A stretch of DNA of 11,028 nucleotides, taken from assembly GCA_018883285.1 (NCBI GenBank), contig VEQJ01000018.1:1-11028 (forward strand), given 5' to 3'. Positions 1 to 6,813 of this stretch are shown piece after piece (positions within the stretch are counted from its first letter, which is position 1; every line of letters starts with the position of its first letter). This DNA comes from Alphaproteobacteria bacterium. GTDB taxonomy: Bacteria; Pseudomonadota; Alphaproteobacteria; CAISOG01. The notes beneath the pieces are model-generated. The model was not told the DNA's origin and ran no database searches. It was given only the letters and a program-made list of their open reading frames with translations. The position numbers and the translations under genes were made by a program.

Positions 1-543
1 GTTGTGGCTCCTGCTACTACTGCTGCTCCTAGCGCGACAACCGCAGCAACGCCTGCCCCGACCACTGCTGCAACCGAAACCCATGCAGCCGAAGCTGGCG
101 CCGCTAAAGAAAAGCCCGCCGCCAAACAGCCTAAGAAAAAATCAAAGCCCAAAAAGAAAGCTGCCAAGAAAAAGGTGGTGGAAGCTGAAAAGTCTGTGAC
201 GGCATCGGCCAGCGCCACCTTGCCGAATGGTCCATTCCCCGCGCTGGTGCTGACTTTTGCGGATAGTGCGGCGACCTTAAGCGCCGAAGACAACGCCAAA
301 TTGGCAAAGCTGGTTAAGGGTATTGATCCGCTGCGCACCAATTTTATGATCTATGCCTATGGGCGTTCCGATTCCGCCTATCCCAGTGATGCCAAGCGTG
401 AGGGGTTGACTCGCGCTCTGCGTATTCGACAAGAACTAATCGCCCTGGGGCTGTCGGGTCAACAAATCGGCCTGCAACCGATGATGTCGGCTGCTACCGA
501 CAAAAACCCCCATCGCGTCGAAATCTTTTCTCAGCCAAGGTAG
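1..543 (+). CDS. OmpA-like domain protein, C-terminal part (5' end outside window)
   Basis: The reading frame is open from the first base, so this is the C-terminal 180 codons of a longer protein; a GTG at 4 lies in frame but need not be the start. The first 30 or so residues are rich in Ala, Thr and Pro, and the next 35 are Lys-rich (runs such as KKKSKPKKKAAKKK), a typical flexible periplasmic linker. From about base 240 the sequence looks like an OmpA/MotB peptidoglycan-binding domain: a LTFADSAATLS strand, then YGRSD where families have GHTD, then LTRALRIRQEL matching the usual RAxxV helix, and a final HRVEIF strand matching the family's RRVEI end. The Asp at 370-372 and Arg at 412-414 sit where OmpA domains bind diaminopimelate. 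The inferred role is anchoring an envelope protein to peptidoglycan. The remainder of the protein is unknown. No terminator is obvious after the TAG. Confidence 0.75.
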   Translation, partial: VVAPATTAAPSATTAATPAPTTAATETHAAEAGAAKEKPAAKQPKKKSKPKKKAAKKKVVEAEKSVTASASATLPNGPFPALVLTFADSAATLSAEDNAKLAKLVKGIDPLRTNFMIYAYGRSDSAYPSDAKREGLTRALRIRQELIALGLSGQQIGLQPMMSAATDKNPHRVEIFSQPR

Positions 544-611
544 TGTTTAAGCCAGCGTTATCTTGGTGGAGATAAACCAGTAATGTGCCCTGTCAAGATT
601 TTGTAGTGTTT

Positions 612-638
612 TTGACTTATCATTTAATTCATTAGGAT
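612..638 (+). promoter_or_regulatory. possible weak promoter for the small Cys-rich gene
   Basis: TTGACT (612-617) differs from the -35 consensus at one base, and TAGGAT (633-638) matches four of six -10 positions. The spacer of 15 bases is short. The site lies 25 bases before the ATG at 663. This is seen by eye only. Confidence 0.25.
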
Positions 639-662
639 TTTGCTAAAGCTTTGAGGGGTCAT

Positions 663-935
663 ATGACAGAATTTGTTCCAAAGGTCTTTCCCTTAGCCAG
701 CGCATCAACCGAAGTAAAGTCGGATTTGCGATGCTTGCTTGGGCTGGCACTTATTGTTGCGTTGCCAGTGATGGCCAATTGGTCAAAAATCAGCCCATTT
801 AATCAGAATGATTTTGTTAAAAAAATCAGTTGCAGCACCTCTGATTTGGCCAGTACCGATGGCCATAAGGCTGGCTGTAGTTGCGGACGTTGTCATACAC
901 CACCCGCCATTGCTCAGCATTTTAAGCCCTGGTAA
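663..935 (+). CDS. small membrane-anchored Cys-rich protein with CXXCH motif
   Basis: I do not recognise this 90-residue protein. The ATG at 663 is preferred over an in-frame TTG at 651 because GAGGGG (653-658) lies just before it and would serve as ribosome binding site. Residues 1-21 are polar; residues 22-38 (RCLLGLALIVALPVMAN region) form one hydrophobic segment that could be a signal anchor or an uncleaved or cleaved signal sequence. The remaining 50 residues contain four Cys (57, 72, 74, 77), three of them in GCSCGRCHTPP. CGRCH at 74-78 fits the CXXCH covalent haem c motif; the same cluster could instead bind a metal ion. With only one hydrophobic segment, an N-in topology would place the Cys cluster in the periplasm, where haem is attached. 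The gene stands alone between the OmpA-like gene and manC, and its A+T content is higher than that of gmd. It could also be a fast-evolving or spurious ORF, but a good ribosome binding site and a coherent domain order argue that it is real. Confidence 0.55.
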   Translation: MTEFVPKVFPLASASTEVKSDLRCLLGLALIVALPVMANWSKISPFNQNDFVKKISCSTSDLASTDGHKAGCSCGRCHTPPAIAQHFKPW

Positions 936-992
936 TGATTTTTATTGCAGAAAATTTGACTTGTAATAAGCTTAGGAAGTTTTTTCGATAGG

Positions 993-1021
993 TTGCCTTT
1001 GTATGTTTTGCAACTTATAAA
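993..1021 (+). promoter_or_regulatory. candidate sigma-70 type promoter for manC
   Basis: TTGCCT (993-998, four of six -35 bases) and TATAAA (1016-1021, five of six -10 bases) are separated by exactly 17 bases. Transcription would start near 1028 and leave a leader of about 34 bases before the manC ATG at 1062. This is the best promoter-like sequence on the + strand of the window. Confidence 0.45.
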
Positions 1022-1061
1022 AAGCCAGCACTATTTTAAGTAATTTATCTGTGATGTACCC

Positions 1062-2525
1062 ATGATTGTTCCCGTTATCATTTCTGGCGGCTCTGGCCAT
1101 CGTCTTTGGCCTGTTTCGCGTGAGGGGCATCCCAAACCTTTTATAAAACTTGCTGATGGGGAAAGCCTGCTGTCCAAAACTTATCGACGGGCATTGGCCG
1201 TGATAGGATCCGTGGGGGATGGCGATAGGGAAATCATAACGGTGACGAATCGTGACCATTATTTCCTAAGTAAGGATCAGTTTTTGGCCGTAGGCTCTGA
1301 AAGACAGGCGTTGTCGACCTTTTTGCTGGAACCCGAAGGAAGAAATACGGCACCAGCAATCATCATGGCTGCCCATTACATTGCCGAAAAATATGGTTCA
1401 GATGCCTTAATGTTGGTACTGCCAGCTGACCACCTTATCCATGATCAAAATCGTTTTCTTGAGGCGGTGAAAGATGCGGCAATTTTGGCTGAGCAGGGGC
1501 ATTTGGTCACTTTTGGTATCGTGCCTACCAGCCCTGAAACAGGCTTTGGTTATATAGAAGCGGGAGAAGGCTTGTCCAAAGGTCGCAAAGCCATTCGCTT
1601 TGTTGAAAAGCCTTCATCCGAAAAAGCCCAAGCTTATGTTGAAAGTGGCGATTTCTATTGGAACTCGGGCATGTTTTGCTTTCAAGTCGGGCAAGTGCTT
1701 AAGGAAATGCAGCAGCATGCGGGCGACCTTTCCACCGCTGCCCAGGCTTGCTGGCAAGCCCTGTTGGATCAAGCCCCATTGGATCAAAGCAGTGTGATCT
1801 CTCGCATGCAGGAATTTCCCAATACAGAATTTGCGCAGCTGCCCAACATTTCGATTGACTATGCGCTGATGGAGCGATCCGATAATGTTGCTGTTATTCC
1901 ATCGGATTTCGGTTGGAGTGATATCGGGTCATGGTCGGCTGTTAAGGATCTTATTAAGCCAGATTCCGCCAACAACCGTGCGGTGGGTGAAGCCATTTTT
2001 GTGGATAGCCGCAACACTTTTGTGCAAAGTGAGGATAGGTTGGTGGCAACCGTCGGCGTCGACAATCTGATGATTATCGATACCCCCGACGCTTTGCTGG
2101 TTGCCCATCCCGATAAATCTGAGGCCGTGAAACAGGTGGTTTTGCAGCTGAAGTCGCAAGGGCATGAGGCGCACAGGCTGCACCGCACCGTGACGCGGCC
2201 GTGGGGTACCTATACCGTGATTGAGGAAGGGCCAGGCTTTAAAATTAAACGTATTGAGGTTAAGCCAGGTGCCAGCCTAAGCTTGCAAATGCACCATCAC
2301 CGCAGTGAGCATTGGATCGTCGTTGGTGGCATGGCTAAGGTTCTTAATGGCGATCAGGAAATCATGCTAAGCACGAATCAATCAACCTATATCCCAGCAG
2401 GCCATAAGCATCGGTTGGAAAATCCCGGTTTGTTGGATCTCGTCATGATAGCAGTGCAAAGTGGCGAATATTTGGGTGAGGATGATATCGTAAGGTTTGA
2501 GGATAACTATGGTCGCGCCTGTTAG
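1062..2525 (+). CDS. manC: mannose-1-phosphate guanylyltransferase / mannose-6-phosphate isomerase (type II PMI)
   Basis: This bifunctional cytoplasmic enzyme of the ManC/AlgA/XanB type isomerises fructose-6-P to mannose-6-P and joins mannose-1-P to GTP, giving GDP-mannose. The 487 residues match the usual length of about 470-490. The nucleotidyltransferase domain opens with GGSGHRLWPVSREGHPKP at residues 9-26, the sugar-nucleotide pyrophosphorylase signature with its catalytic Arg and Lys. FVEKP at 180-184 is the sugar-phosphate binding motif. The C-terminal cupin domain carries QMHHHRSEHW at 409-418, the metal-binding motif of type II phosphomannose isomerases, so both activities appear intact. 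The ATG at 1062 starts directly on the conserved MIVPVIISGG strand; the ribosome binding site is weak. The product feeds gmd and fcl downstream. The phosphomannomutase that links its two reactions is not in the window. Its G+C content (27 of 60 in the line 1381-1440) is lower than that of gmd. Confidence 0.95.
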   Translation: MIVPVIISGGSGHRLWPVSREGHPKPFIKLADGESLLSKTYRRALAVIGSVGDGDREIITVTNRDHYFLSKDQFLAVGSERQALSTFLLEPEGRNTAPAIIMAAHYIAEKYGSDALMLVLPADHLIHDQNRFLEAVKDAAILAEQGHLVTFGIVPTSPETGFGYIEAGEGLSKGRKAIRFVEKPSSEKAQAYVESGDFYWNSGMFCFQVGQVLKEMQQHAGDLSTAAQACWQALLDQAPLDQSSVISRMQEFPNTEFAQLPNISIDYALMERSDNVAVIPSDFGWSDIGSWSAVKDLIKPDSANNRAVGEAIFVDSRNTFVQSEDRLVATVGVDNLMIIDTPDALLVAHPDKSEAVKQVVLQLKSQGHEAHRLHRTVTRPWGTYTVIEEGPGFKIKRIEVKPGASLSLQMHHHRSEHWIVVGGMAKVLNGDQEIMLSTNQSTYIPAGHKHRLENPGLLDLVMIAVQSGEYLGEDDIVRFEDNYGRAC

Positions 2526-2553
2526 CGATAAACGCGCATAACCCCTAAATTGG

Positions 2554-2590
2554 TATGCGGTACGGGTGTAAAAAGGCATAGGATTTTTTT
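2554..2590 (+). terminator. weak terminator-like hairpin after manC
   Basis: TATGC (2554-2558) can pair with GCATA (2576-2580), followed by GGA and seven T (2584-2590). The stem has only five pairs and a loop of 17, so it would be a poor intrinsic terminator. If it works, gmd would need its own promoter. Confidence 0.2.
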
Positions 2591-2594
2591 GTCA

Positions 2595-2623
2595 TTGGCT
2601 TGGTTTGCCTTGAGGATTATGGT
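2595..2623 (+). promoter_or_regulatory. possible promoter upstream of gmd
   Basis: TTGGCT (2595-2600) and TATGGT (2618-2623) each match four of six consensus bases with a 17-base spacer. It would start transcription just before the hairpin at 2631-2652. Confidence 0.25.
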
Positions 2624-2630
2624 GGGGTCG

Positions 2631-2652
2631 AAGCATCCTGAATAGGATGTTT
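2631..2652 (+). promoter_or_regulatory. hairpin in the gmd leader
   Basis: AAGCATCCT and AGGATGTTT form a nine-pair stem (one G-U pair) around a GAAT loop. It ends 22 bases before the gmd ATG and is followed by two TTTAAA sites (2650-2655 and 2661-2666) rather than a T-run, so it does not look like a terminator. A role in leader stability or protein binding is only a guess. Confidence 0.35.
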
Positions 2653-2674
2653 AAACCTAATTTAAAGAAAAATC

Positions 2675-3763
2675 ATGACAGAAAAAATTGCGCTTATTAC
2701 GGGGGTAACTGGCCAGGATGGAGCCTATTTGGCCGAGTTTTTGTTGGAAAAGGGCTATGTGGTGCATGGCATCAAACGCCGAGCATCCCTGTTCAACACC
2801 GACCGCATCGATCATTTGTACCAGGATCCGCATGTTGCCAACGCCCGCTTTGTGCTGCACTACGGCGACATGACCGACTCCTCCAGCCTGATTCGGATTA
2901 TTCAGCAGGTGCAGCCGGATGAGATTTACAACCTGGCGGCGCAAAGCCATGTGGCGGTGTCGTTTGAGGAGCCGGAATACACCGCCAACTCCGATGCGTT
3001 GGGCGCTTTGCGGGTGTTGGAGGCGATTCGCATCCTGAAGCTGGAGCGCAAAACCCGTTTCTACCAGGCCTCCACCTCAGAGCTTTATGGCCTGGTGCAG
3101 GAAGTGCCGCAGCGGGAAACCACCCCCTTTTACCCGCGCAGCCCCTATGCGGTGGCCAAATTGTACGCCTATTGGATAACGGTTAACTATCGTGAGGCCT
3201 ATGGCATCTATGCCTGCAACGGCATTTTGTTTAATCATGAAAGCCCGGTGCGCGGTGAGACCTTTGTCACCCGCAAAATTACCCGCGCTCTGGCACGGAT
3301 CAAGCTGGGGCTGCAAGACTGCCTGTATCTGGGCAATTTGGACGCTAAGCGCGACTGGGGGCATGCCAAGGACTATGTGGAGATGCAGTGGCTGATGCTG
3401 CAGCAGGAGCAGGCCGAGGATTTTGTGATCGCCACCGGGGTGCAGTACAGCGTGCGCGATTTTGTCAACGCGGCGGCGCAGGAAATCGGGATGAAGATTG
3501 ACTGGCAGGGCAGTGGGGTGGATGAAAAAGGCTATGATATCAATGGCAATTGCGTGGTGGCGGTTGACCCGCGCTATTTCCGCCCAACCGAGGTTGAGAC
3601 GTTGTTGGGCGATGCCAGCAAGGCCAAACAGAAGCTAGGATGGGTGCCCAAAATCAGCTTTGCGGAGTTGGTTAGTGAGATGATGCGCGAAGACCTGAAG
3701 TCCGCTCAACGGGATGAGCTGGTCAAACGTCACGGATTTAACAGCTTCGATTATCACGAGTAA
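2675..3763 (+). CDS. gmd: GDP-mannose 4,6-dehydratase
   Basis: The enzyme dehydrates GDP-D-mannose to GDP-4-keto-6-deoxy-D-mannose with bound NADP, the branch point to GDP-L-fucose and GDP-D-rhamnose. The 362 residues form an extended SDR fold of normal family length. The Rossmann motif GVTGQDG is at residues 10-16. The family's active-site segment QASTSE is at 131-136 (Thr134 and Glu136 in the positions used in Escherichia coli Gmd), and the catalytic Tyr158-x3-Lys162 lies in [23 protein letters not shown] and RDWGHAKDY are further hallmark segments of this family, and the protein ends in the typical [11 protein letters not shown]. The ribosome binding site is only A-rich (AAAGAAA). It is followed after a few bases by fcl, which uses its product, so the two are almost certainly co-transcribed. 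Local G+C is high (36 of 60 in the line 3361-3420). Confidence 0.96.
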   Translation: MTEKIALITGVTGQDGAYLAEFLLEKGYVVHGIKRRASLFNTDRIDHLYQDPHVANARFVLHYGDMTDSSSLIRIIQQVQPDEIYNLAAQSHVAVSFEEPEYTANSDALGALRVLEAIRILKLERKTRFYQASTSELYGLVQEVPQRETTPFYPRSPYAVAKLYAYWITVNYREAYGIYACNGILFNHESPVRGETFVTRKITRALARIKLGLQDCLYLGNLDAKRDWGHAKDYVEMQWLMLQQEQAEDFVIATGVQYSVRDFVNAAAQEIGMKIDWQGSGVDEKGYDINGNCVVAVDPRYFRPTEVETLLGDASKAKQKLGWVPKISFAELVSEMMREDLKSAQRDELVKRHGFNSFDYHE

Positions 3764-3767
3764 GCTG

Positions 3768-4703
3768 GTGGATAAAAACGCAAAAATCTATGTTGCTGGC
3801 CATCGCGGCATGGTGGGGTCGGCGATTGTCCGCCGTTTGCAGCAGTTGGGCTATCACAACCTGCTGACCCGCAGCCATGCGGAGTTGGACTTAACCAATC
3901 AGGCCGCGGTAACACAATTTCTGGCACAGGAAGCCCCAGACTATATCTTTCTGGCTGCCGCCAAGGTGGGGGGGATTCATGCCAACAACACCTATCGGGC
4001 AGAATTCCTGTATGCCAACCTGATGATTGAGGCCAACATCATCCATGCCGCCTGGCAGGCGGGGGTGAAACGCCTGTTGTTTCTGGGATCCAGCTGCATC
4101 TACCCGCGCGATTGCCCGCAGCCGATTCAAGAGAGCTATTTGCTGACGGGACCGTTGGAGGCAACCAATGAGCCCTATGCGATTGCCAAAATCGCTGGCA
4201 TCAAACTGTGTGAGACCTACAACCACCAGCATGGCACCCAGTATGTCAGCGTGATGCCCACCAACCTGTATGGCCCCAACGACAATTATGATCTGAACAA
4301 CAGCCATGTCCTGCCCGCCCTGATTCGTAAGGCGCATGAGGCCAAACAGCGTGGCGACAGCCAGCTGGTGGTGTGGGGGTCGGGGACGCCGATGCGGGAG
4401 TTTTTGTATGTCGATGACATGGCCGATGCCTGCGTGTTTTTGATGGAGCGTCCCGCTATTCACCAGGGCTTATTTAACGTCGGCACGGGGCAGGATGTGA
4501 CGATTCGGGCGTTGGCGGAAACGGTGATGGCGGTGGTCGGCTTTGCGGGCGAGATTGTTTTTGATGCCAGCAAGCCCGACGGCACACCGCGCAAGCTGTT
4601 GGATGTTTCCATGATGCGGGATTTGGGTTGGCAGGCCGCGACCACCCTGCACGACGGCATCGCCCTGTCCTATAAGGATTTTTTGAGGCAGTCTCAGGGT
4701 TAG
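3768..4703 (+). CDS. fcl: GDP-L-fucose synthase (GDP-4-keto-6-deoxymannose epimerase/reductase)
   Basis: This SDR enzyme epimerises C3 and C5 of GDP-4-keto-6-deoxymannose and reduces C4 with NADPH to GDP-L-fucose. I chose the GTG at 3768, four bases after the gmd stop, because the family begins a few residues before its first strand (here [14 protein letters not shown]) and because an ATG at 3714 would overlap the conserved end of gmd by 50 bases; the ATG start cannot be excluded. With the GTG start the protein has 311 residues. The nucleotide-binding motif GHRGMVG is at 11-17, the catalytic Ser in GSSCIYP at about 109, and Tyr137-x3-Lys141 lies in [25 protein letters not shown] and [13 protein letters not shown] are strong family signatures. 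Its stop is 7 bases from the stop of the convergent epimerase gene, with no clear terminator between. Confidence 0.95.
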   Translation: MDKNAKIYVAGHRGMVGSAIVRRLQQLGYHNLLTRSHAELDLTNQAAVTQFLAQEAPDYIFLAAAKVGGIHANNTYRAEFLYANLMIEANIIHAAWQAGVKRLLFLGSSCIYPRDCPQPIQESYLLTGPLEATNEPYAIAKIAGIKLCETYNHQHGTQYVSVMPTNLYGPNDNYDLNNSHVLPALIRKAHEAKQRGDSQLVVWGSGTPMREFLYVDDMADACVFLMERPAIHQGLFNVGTGQDVTIRALAETVMAVVGFAGEIVFDASKPDGTPRKLLDVSMMRDLGWQAATTLHDGIALSYKDFLRQSQG

Positions 4704-4710
4704 CCCAAGC

Positions 4711-5649
4711 CTAAGCGCAGCCATTTCCCGATTTCCCGATTTCCCGCAACTGCTGATCCATGGTGGTGACGGGACGCCAACCCAGCAGGTCGCGTGCCTT
4801 GTTGGCATCGACCAGCAGAGAGTCAAATAGCCGATCGGTGACGGACCCTTTCCCCAGCAGTTTGGCCGCTAACCGCATCCAACAGGTTGGCACGGGGATC
4901 AACCACAATTTTTTGCCATAGGCCTTTGCCACCTTGCGCAACAGTTCGGTGGTGGAAACATCCTCTCCATCTGCAATCAAAAAAGTTTGATTTGCCGCGG
5001 CGGGTGATTGTTCCCGATCGGCGCACAGGGCGATAAAACTGACCAAATTGTCCAGCGCGATGAAGGAGCGTTTGTTGTGAACCGCCCCTAAGGGTAGTGG
5101 CCAACCCTTTTGAACCAAGCGGATTAACGAGGCAAAATTGCCTTTCACCCCTGGACCATACACCAGTGGTGGGCGAATGATGACCACCTCCATCCTTGTC
5201 TCCTGAGCCAACGCCCGTAGTGCCTGTTCTGCCTCCCATTTCGAGACGCCATAGGCATCTTCTGGCACGGGCGCATCACTCTCTGCGTACTGACCTCGCT
5301 CACCATTCACCTTAATGGAGCTGAGATAAACAAAGCGGCGTACCCCCGCCAAATGGGCTTGCCGTGCCAGGTTTAATGTTCCCTCAACATTGACCTTGCG
5401 AAAAGCGGCCAGCGGATCGCTGCTGTCATCGCGCATGATGTGCACACGCGCCGCCAGGTGAATAACGCTGTCGTATCCCGATAGTTGCTGATGCAATGTC
5501 TGCAACTGATCCAGATCGCTAACCACAATTTCCTGAGTAAAGCCAGCGGGGGCACGAACCAGCGCCAACAATTCGTGGTTTTGCGCCTGGAAATAATAAC
5601 AAAGAGAACGGCCTACAAACCCATTGGCTCCGCTAACCAGCACTTTCAT
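4711..5649 (-). CDS. NAD-dependent epimerase/dehydratase (SDR), possibly a 4-keto-6-deoxy-HexNAc reductase
   Basis: This is a 312-residue extended SDR protein: GANGFVG at residues 7-13 binds the dinucleotide, and Ser110/Ser111 with Tyr133-x3-Lys137 (DAYGVSKWEAE) form the catalytic set. HLAARVH, RPPLVYGPGVKGNF and RSFIALDNLVSFI resemble the WbpV-type group from O-antigen loci, which reduce UDP-4-keto-6-deoxy-GlcNAc to a QuiNAc- or FucNAc-type sugar. The exact substrate cannot be read from the sequence; UDP-hexose 4-epimerase is the alternative. It is the last gene of the - strand operon, 12 bases after the GT4 gene, with no clear ribosome binding site before the ATG, so translation may be coupled. 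Its last codons contain three copies of an 8-base unit, and the present C-terminus (GKSGNGCA) may be the result of a copy gain; see the findings. Confidence 0.88.
   Translation of the reverse strand: MKVLVSGANGFVGRSLCYYFQAQNHELLALVRAPAGFTQEIVVSDLDQLQTLHQQLSGYDSVIHLAARVHIMRDDSSDPLAAFRKVNVEGTLNLARQAHLAGVRRFVYLSSIKVNGERGQYAESDAPVPEDAYGVSKWEAEQALRALAQETRMEVVIIRPPLVYGPGVKGNFASLIRLVQKGWPLPLGAVHNKRSFIALDNLVSFIALCADREQSPAAANQTFLIADGEDVSTTELLRKVAKAYGKKLWLIPVPTCWMRLAAKLLGKGSVTDRLFDSLLVDANKARDLLGWRPVTTMDQQLREIGKSGNGCA
4723..4746. repeat. three tandem copies of an 8-base unit (ATTTCCCG)
   Basis: Perfect copies lie at 4723-4730, 4731-4738 and 4739-4746, inside the last codons of the epimerase gene (CGGGAAAT on the coding strand). 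Eight is not a multiple of three, so gain or loss of a unit shifts the frame. Confidence 0.9.
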
Positions 5650-5661
5650 TTTTTAATCAAT

Positions 5662-6810
5662 TCAAATAGTTTTGAGGGGAGATAACTTGGCATAAAAATT
5701 GTACCATGCGGTAACCAAGTTTGTTTGAGAAAACACGTCGATTGCCCGTTGGCGGGCGGCCTGCCCCAACTGATGACGAAGGGCTGGATCATCAATCAGC
5801 CGTGTCAGGGCGTGCGTCAACCCCTCAACATCGCGCGCAGGAACCAACAGGCCAGTTGTGCCATCCACAACGGCATCGCTGATGCCATAAATTTGTGAGG
5901 CAACGCTGGGTAGGCCGGCCGCGGCAGCTTCCAACAAAGACTGCCCGAATCCCTCACGATAGCTGGGCAGGCAGAAAATATCGGCGGCGGCCATGTACTG
6001 TTCAGGCTTGGCGGTTAGCCCGACAAGATGGATATTTTCAGGATTTTTGGTCCAGGGCGTCTGCCCCAACCCGCTGTCCCATTCATCGGGGCCGACCAGC
6101 AACAGATGCAGCCTGTCGTTGTGGCGGCGCAAATGGTGAAAGGCCGCGACCAGCTCCGCCAGACCCTTTTCAACATGAAGGCGACCAAGATACAGCAGAA
6201 CCAGGGCGTCAGTGGGGATTTGATGGGTTCGCCGAATCGCTACCCGCGCCTGACTATTGGGGGCAAAGCGTTGGGTGTCCACGCCGCAAACCGACCCCTC
6301 GCCCAAAACTTTTAATTGATTGGAGCTAGCGATGCCTTCACGCACCAAAAAATCCCGCTGCGAATGTCCATCTACCAATAGGGCGGTGGCGAAATGGGCA
6401 ATCACGCGATCGAGAGTTTTTAGTAGCCAGCGCATTTTGCCGCTACGAGTTGCCCATACCTGCCCCGTAAAGGTATGGACGCGGCGTGGCACCGCCGCCA
6501 TCCAGGCTGCCAGTATCGCCAGTAAGCCAGCCTTAGGCGTCAGGCTGTGAACGATGTCAAATTTTTCCTGGCGGAACAGGCGCCAAAGCTGAAACACCGC
6601 TCGTAAATCTGCCAATGGGGCAATCGGGCGCAGTAGGTCAATGTGATGCAGCGACGCCTTAGCCCCGATGTTGTTAGCAAAATCGGCGTCACTGCCATGC
6701 AGGTTTAGCGCAACCGTCACCGCCCACCCCCGTTTGTGCAGCTCAGCAATCGGCGCCGCCAGGAAGGCTTTGAGGGCAAAGGGGTTGGCGATGACAAAAC
6801 AAATGCGCAT
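5662..6810 (-). CDS. glycosyltransferase family 4 (GT-B fold)
   Basis: This retaining glycosyltransferase of 382 residues probably transfers one sugar from a nucleotide donor to the lipid-linked glycan on the inner face of the membrane. The N-terminal acceptor domain contains HSLTPKAG at 88-95 and HTFTGQVWA at 112-120, both common in the PglA/CapM-like branch. The C-terminal Glycos_transf_1 domain begins after GEGSVCGVDTQRF (170-182), has Arg210 and Lys215 in GRLHVEKG for the donor phosphates, and has the E-x7-E motif as Glu286 and Glu294 in REGFGQSLLE. The donor and the linkage cannot be told. The ATG lies 3 bases after the asnB stop, with an A-rich stretch containing AAGAAA upstream. Its G+C is high (38 of 60 in the line 6061-6120), in sharp contrast to asnB beside it. 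Confidence 0.9.
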   Translation of the reverse strand: MRICFVIANPFALKAFLAAPIAELHKRGWAVTVALNLHGSDADFANNIGAKASLHHIDLLRPIAPLADLRAVFQLWRLFRQEKFDIVHSLTPKAGLLAILAAWMAAVPRRVHTFTGQVWATRSGKMRWLLKTLDRVIAHFATALLVDGHSQRDFLVREGIASSNQLKVLGEGSVCGVDTQRFAPNSQARVAIRRTHQIPTDALVLLYLGRLHVEKGLAELVAAFHHLRRHNDRLHLLLVGPDEWDSGLGQTPWTKNPENIHLVGLTAKPEQYMAAADIFCLPSYREGFGQSLLEAAAAGLPSVASQIYGISDAVVDGTTGLLVPARDVEGLTHALTRLIDDPALRHQLGQAARQRAIDVFSQTNLVTAWYNFYAKLSPLKTI

Positions 6811-6813
6811 GGC

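Noticed and set aside
2..199. Short + frame beginning with a run of Leu that looks like a signal peptide
   Set aside because: It is the shifted reading of the Ala/Thr-rich low-complexity stretch of the OmpA-like protein, where GCT/ACT repeats become CTG/CTA codons.
558..575. Hairpin TTATCT / AGATAA after the OmpA-like gene
   Set aside because: Six A+T-rich pairs with no T-run behind it; not a convincing terminator.
611..977. Shared words TTTGACTT and TTAGGA before both the small gene and manC as a common operator
   Set aside because: Spacing between the words differs (13 versus 9 bases) and the words are A+T-rich, so chance is likely.
956..985. Terminator-like sequence after the small Cys-rich gene (ACTT ... 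AAGT followed by six T)
   Set aside because: Only four or five pairs around a loop of about 14 bases; too weak to call.
3891..4463. 190-codon open frame antisense to fcl
   Set aside because: Lies entirely within the strongly conserved fcl gene; composition is that of a high-G+C shadow frame with many His and Gln and no recognisable motif.
4470..4826. 118-codon - strand frame across the ends of the epimerase gene and fcl
   Set aside because: It is the out-of-frame reading of two real genes; only of interest as the tail that would be read if the 8-base unit were present in four copies.
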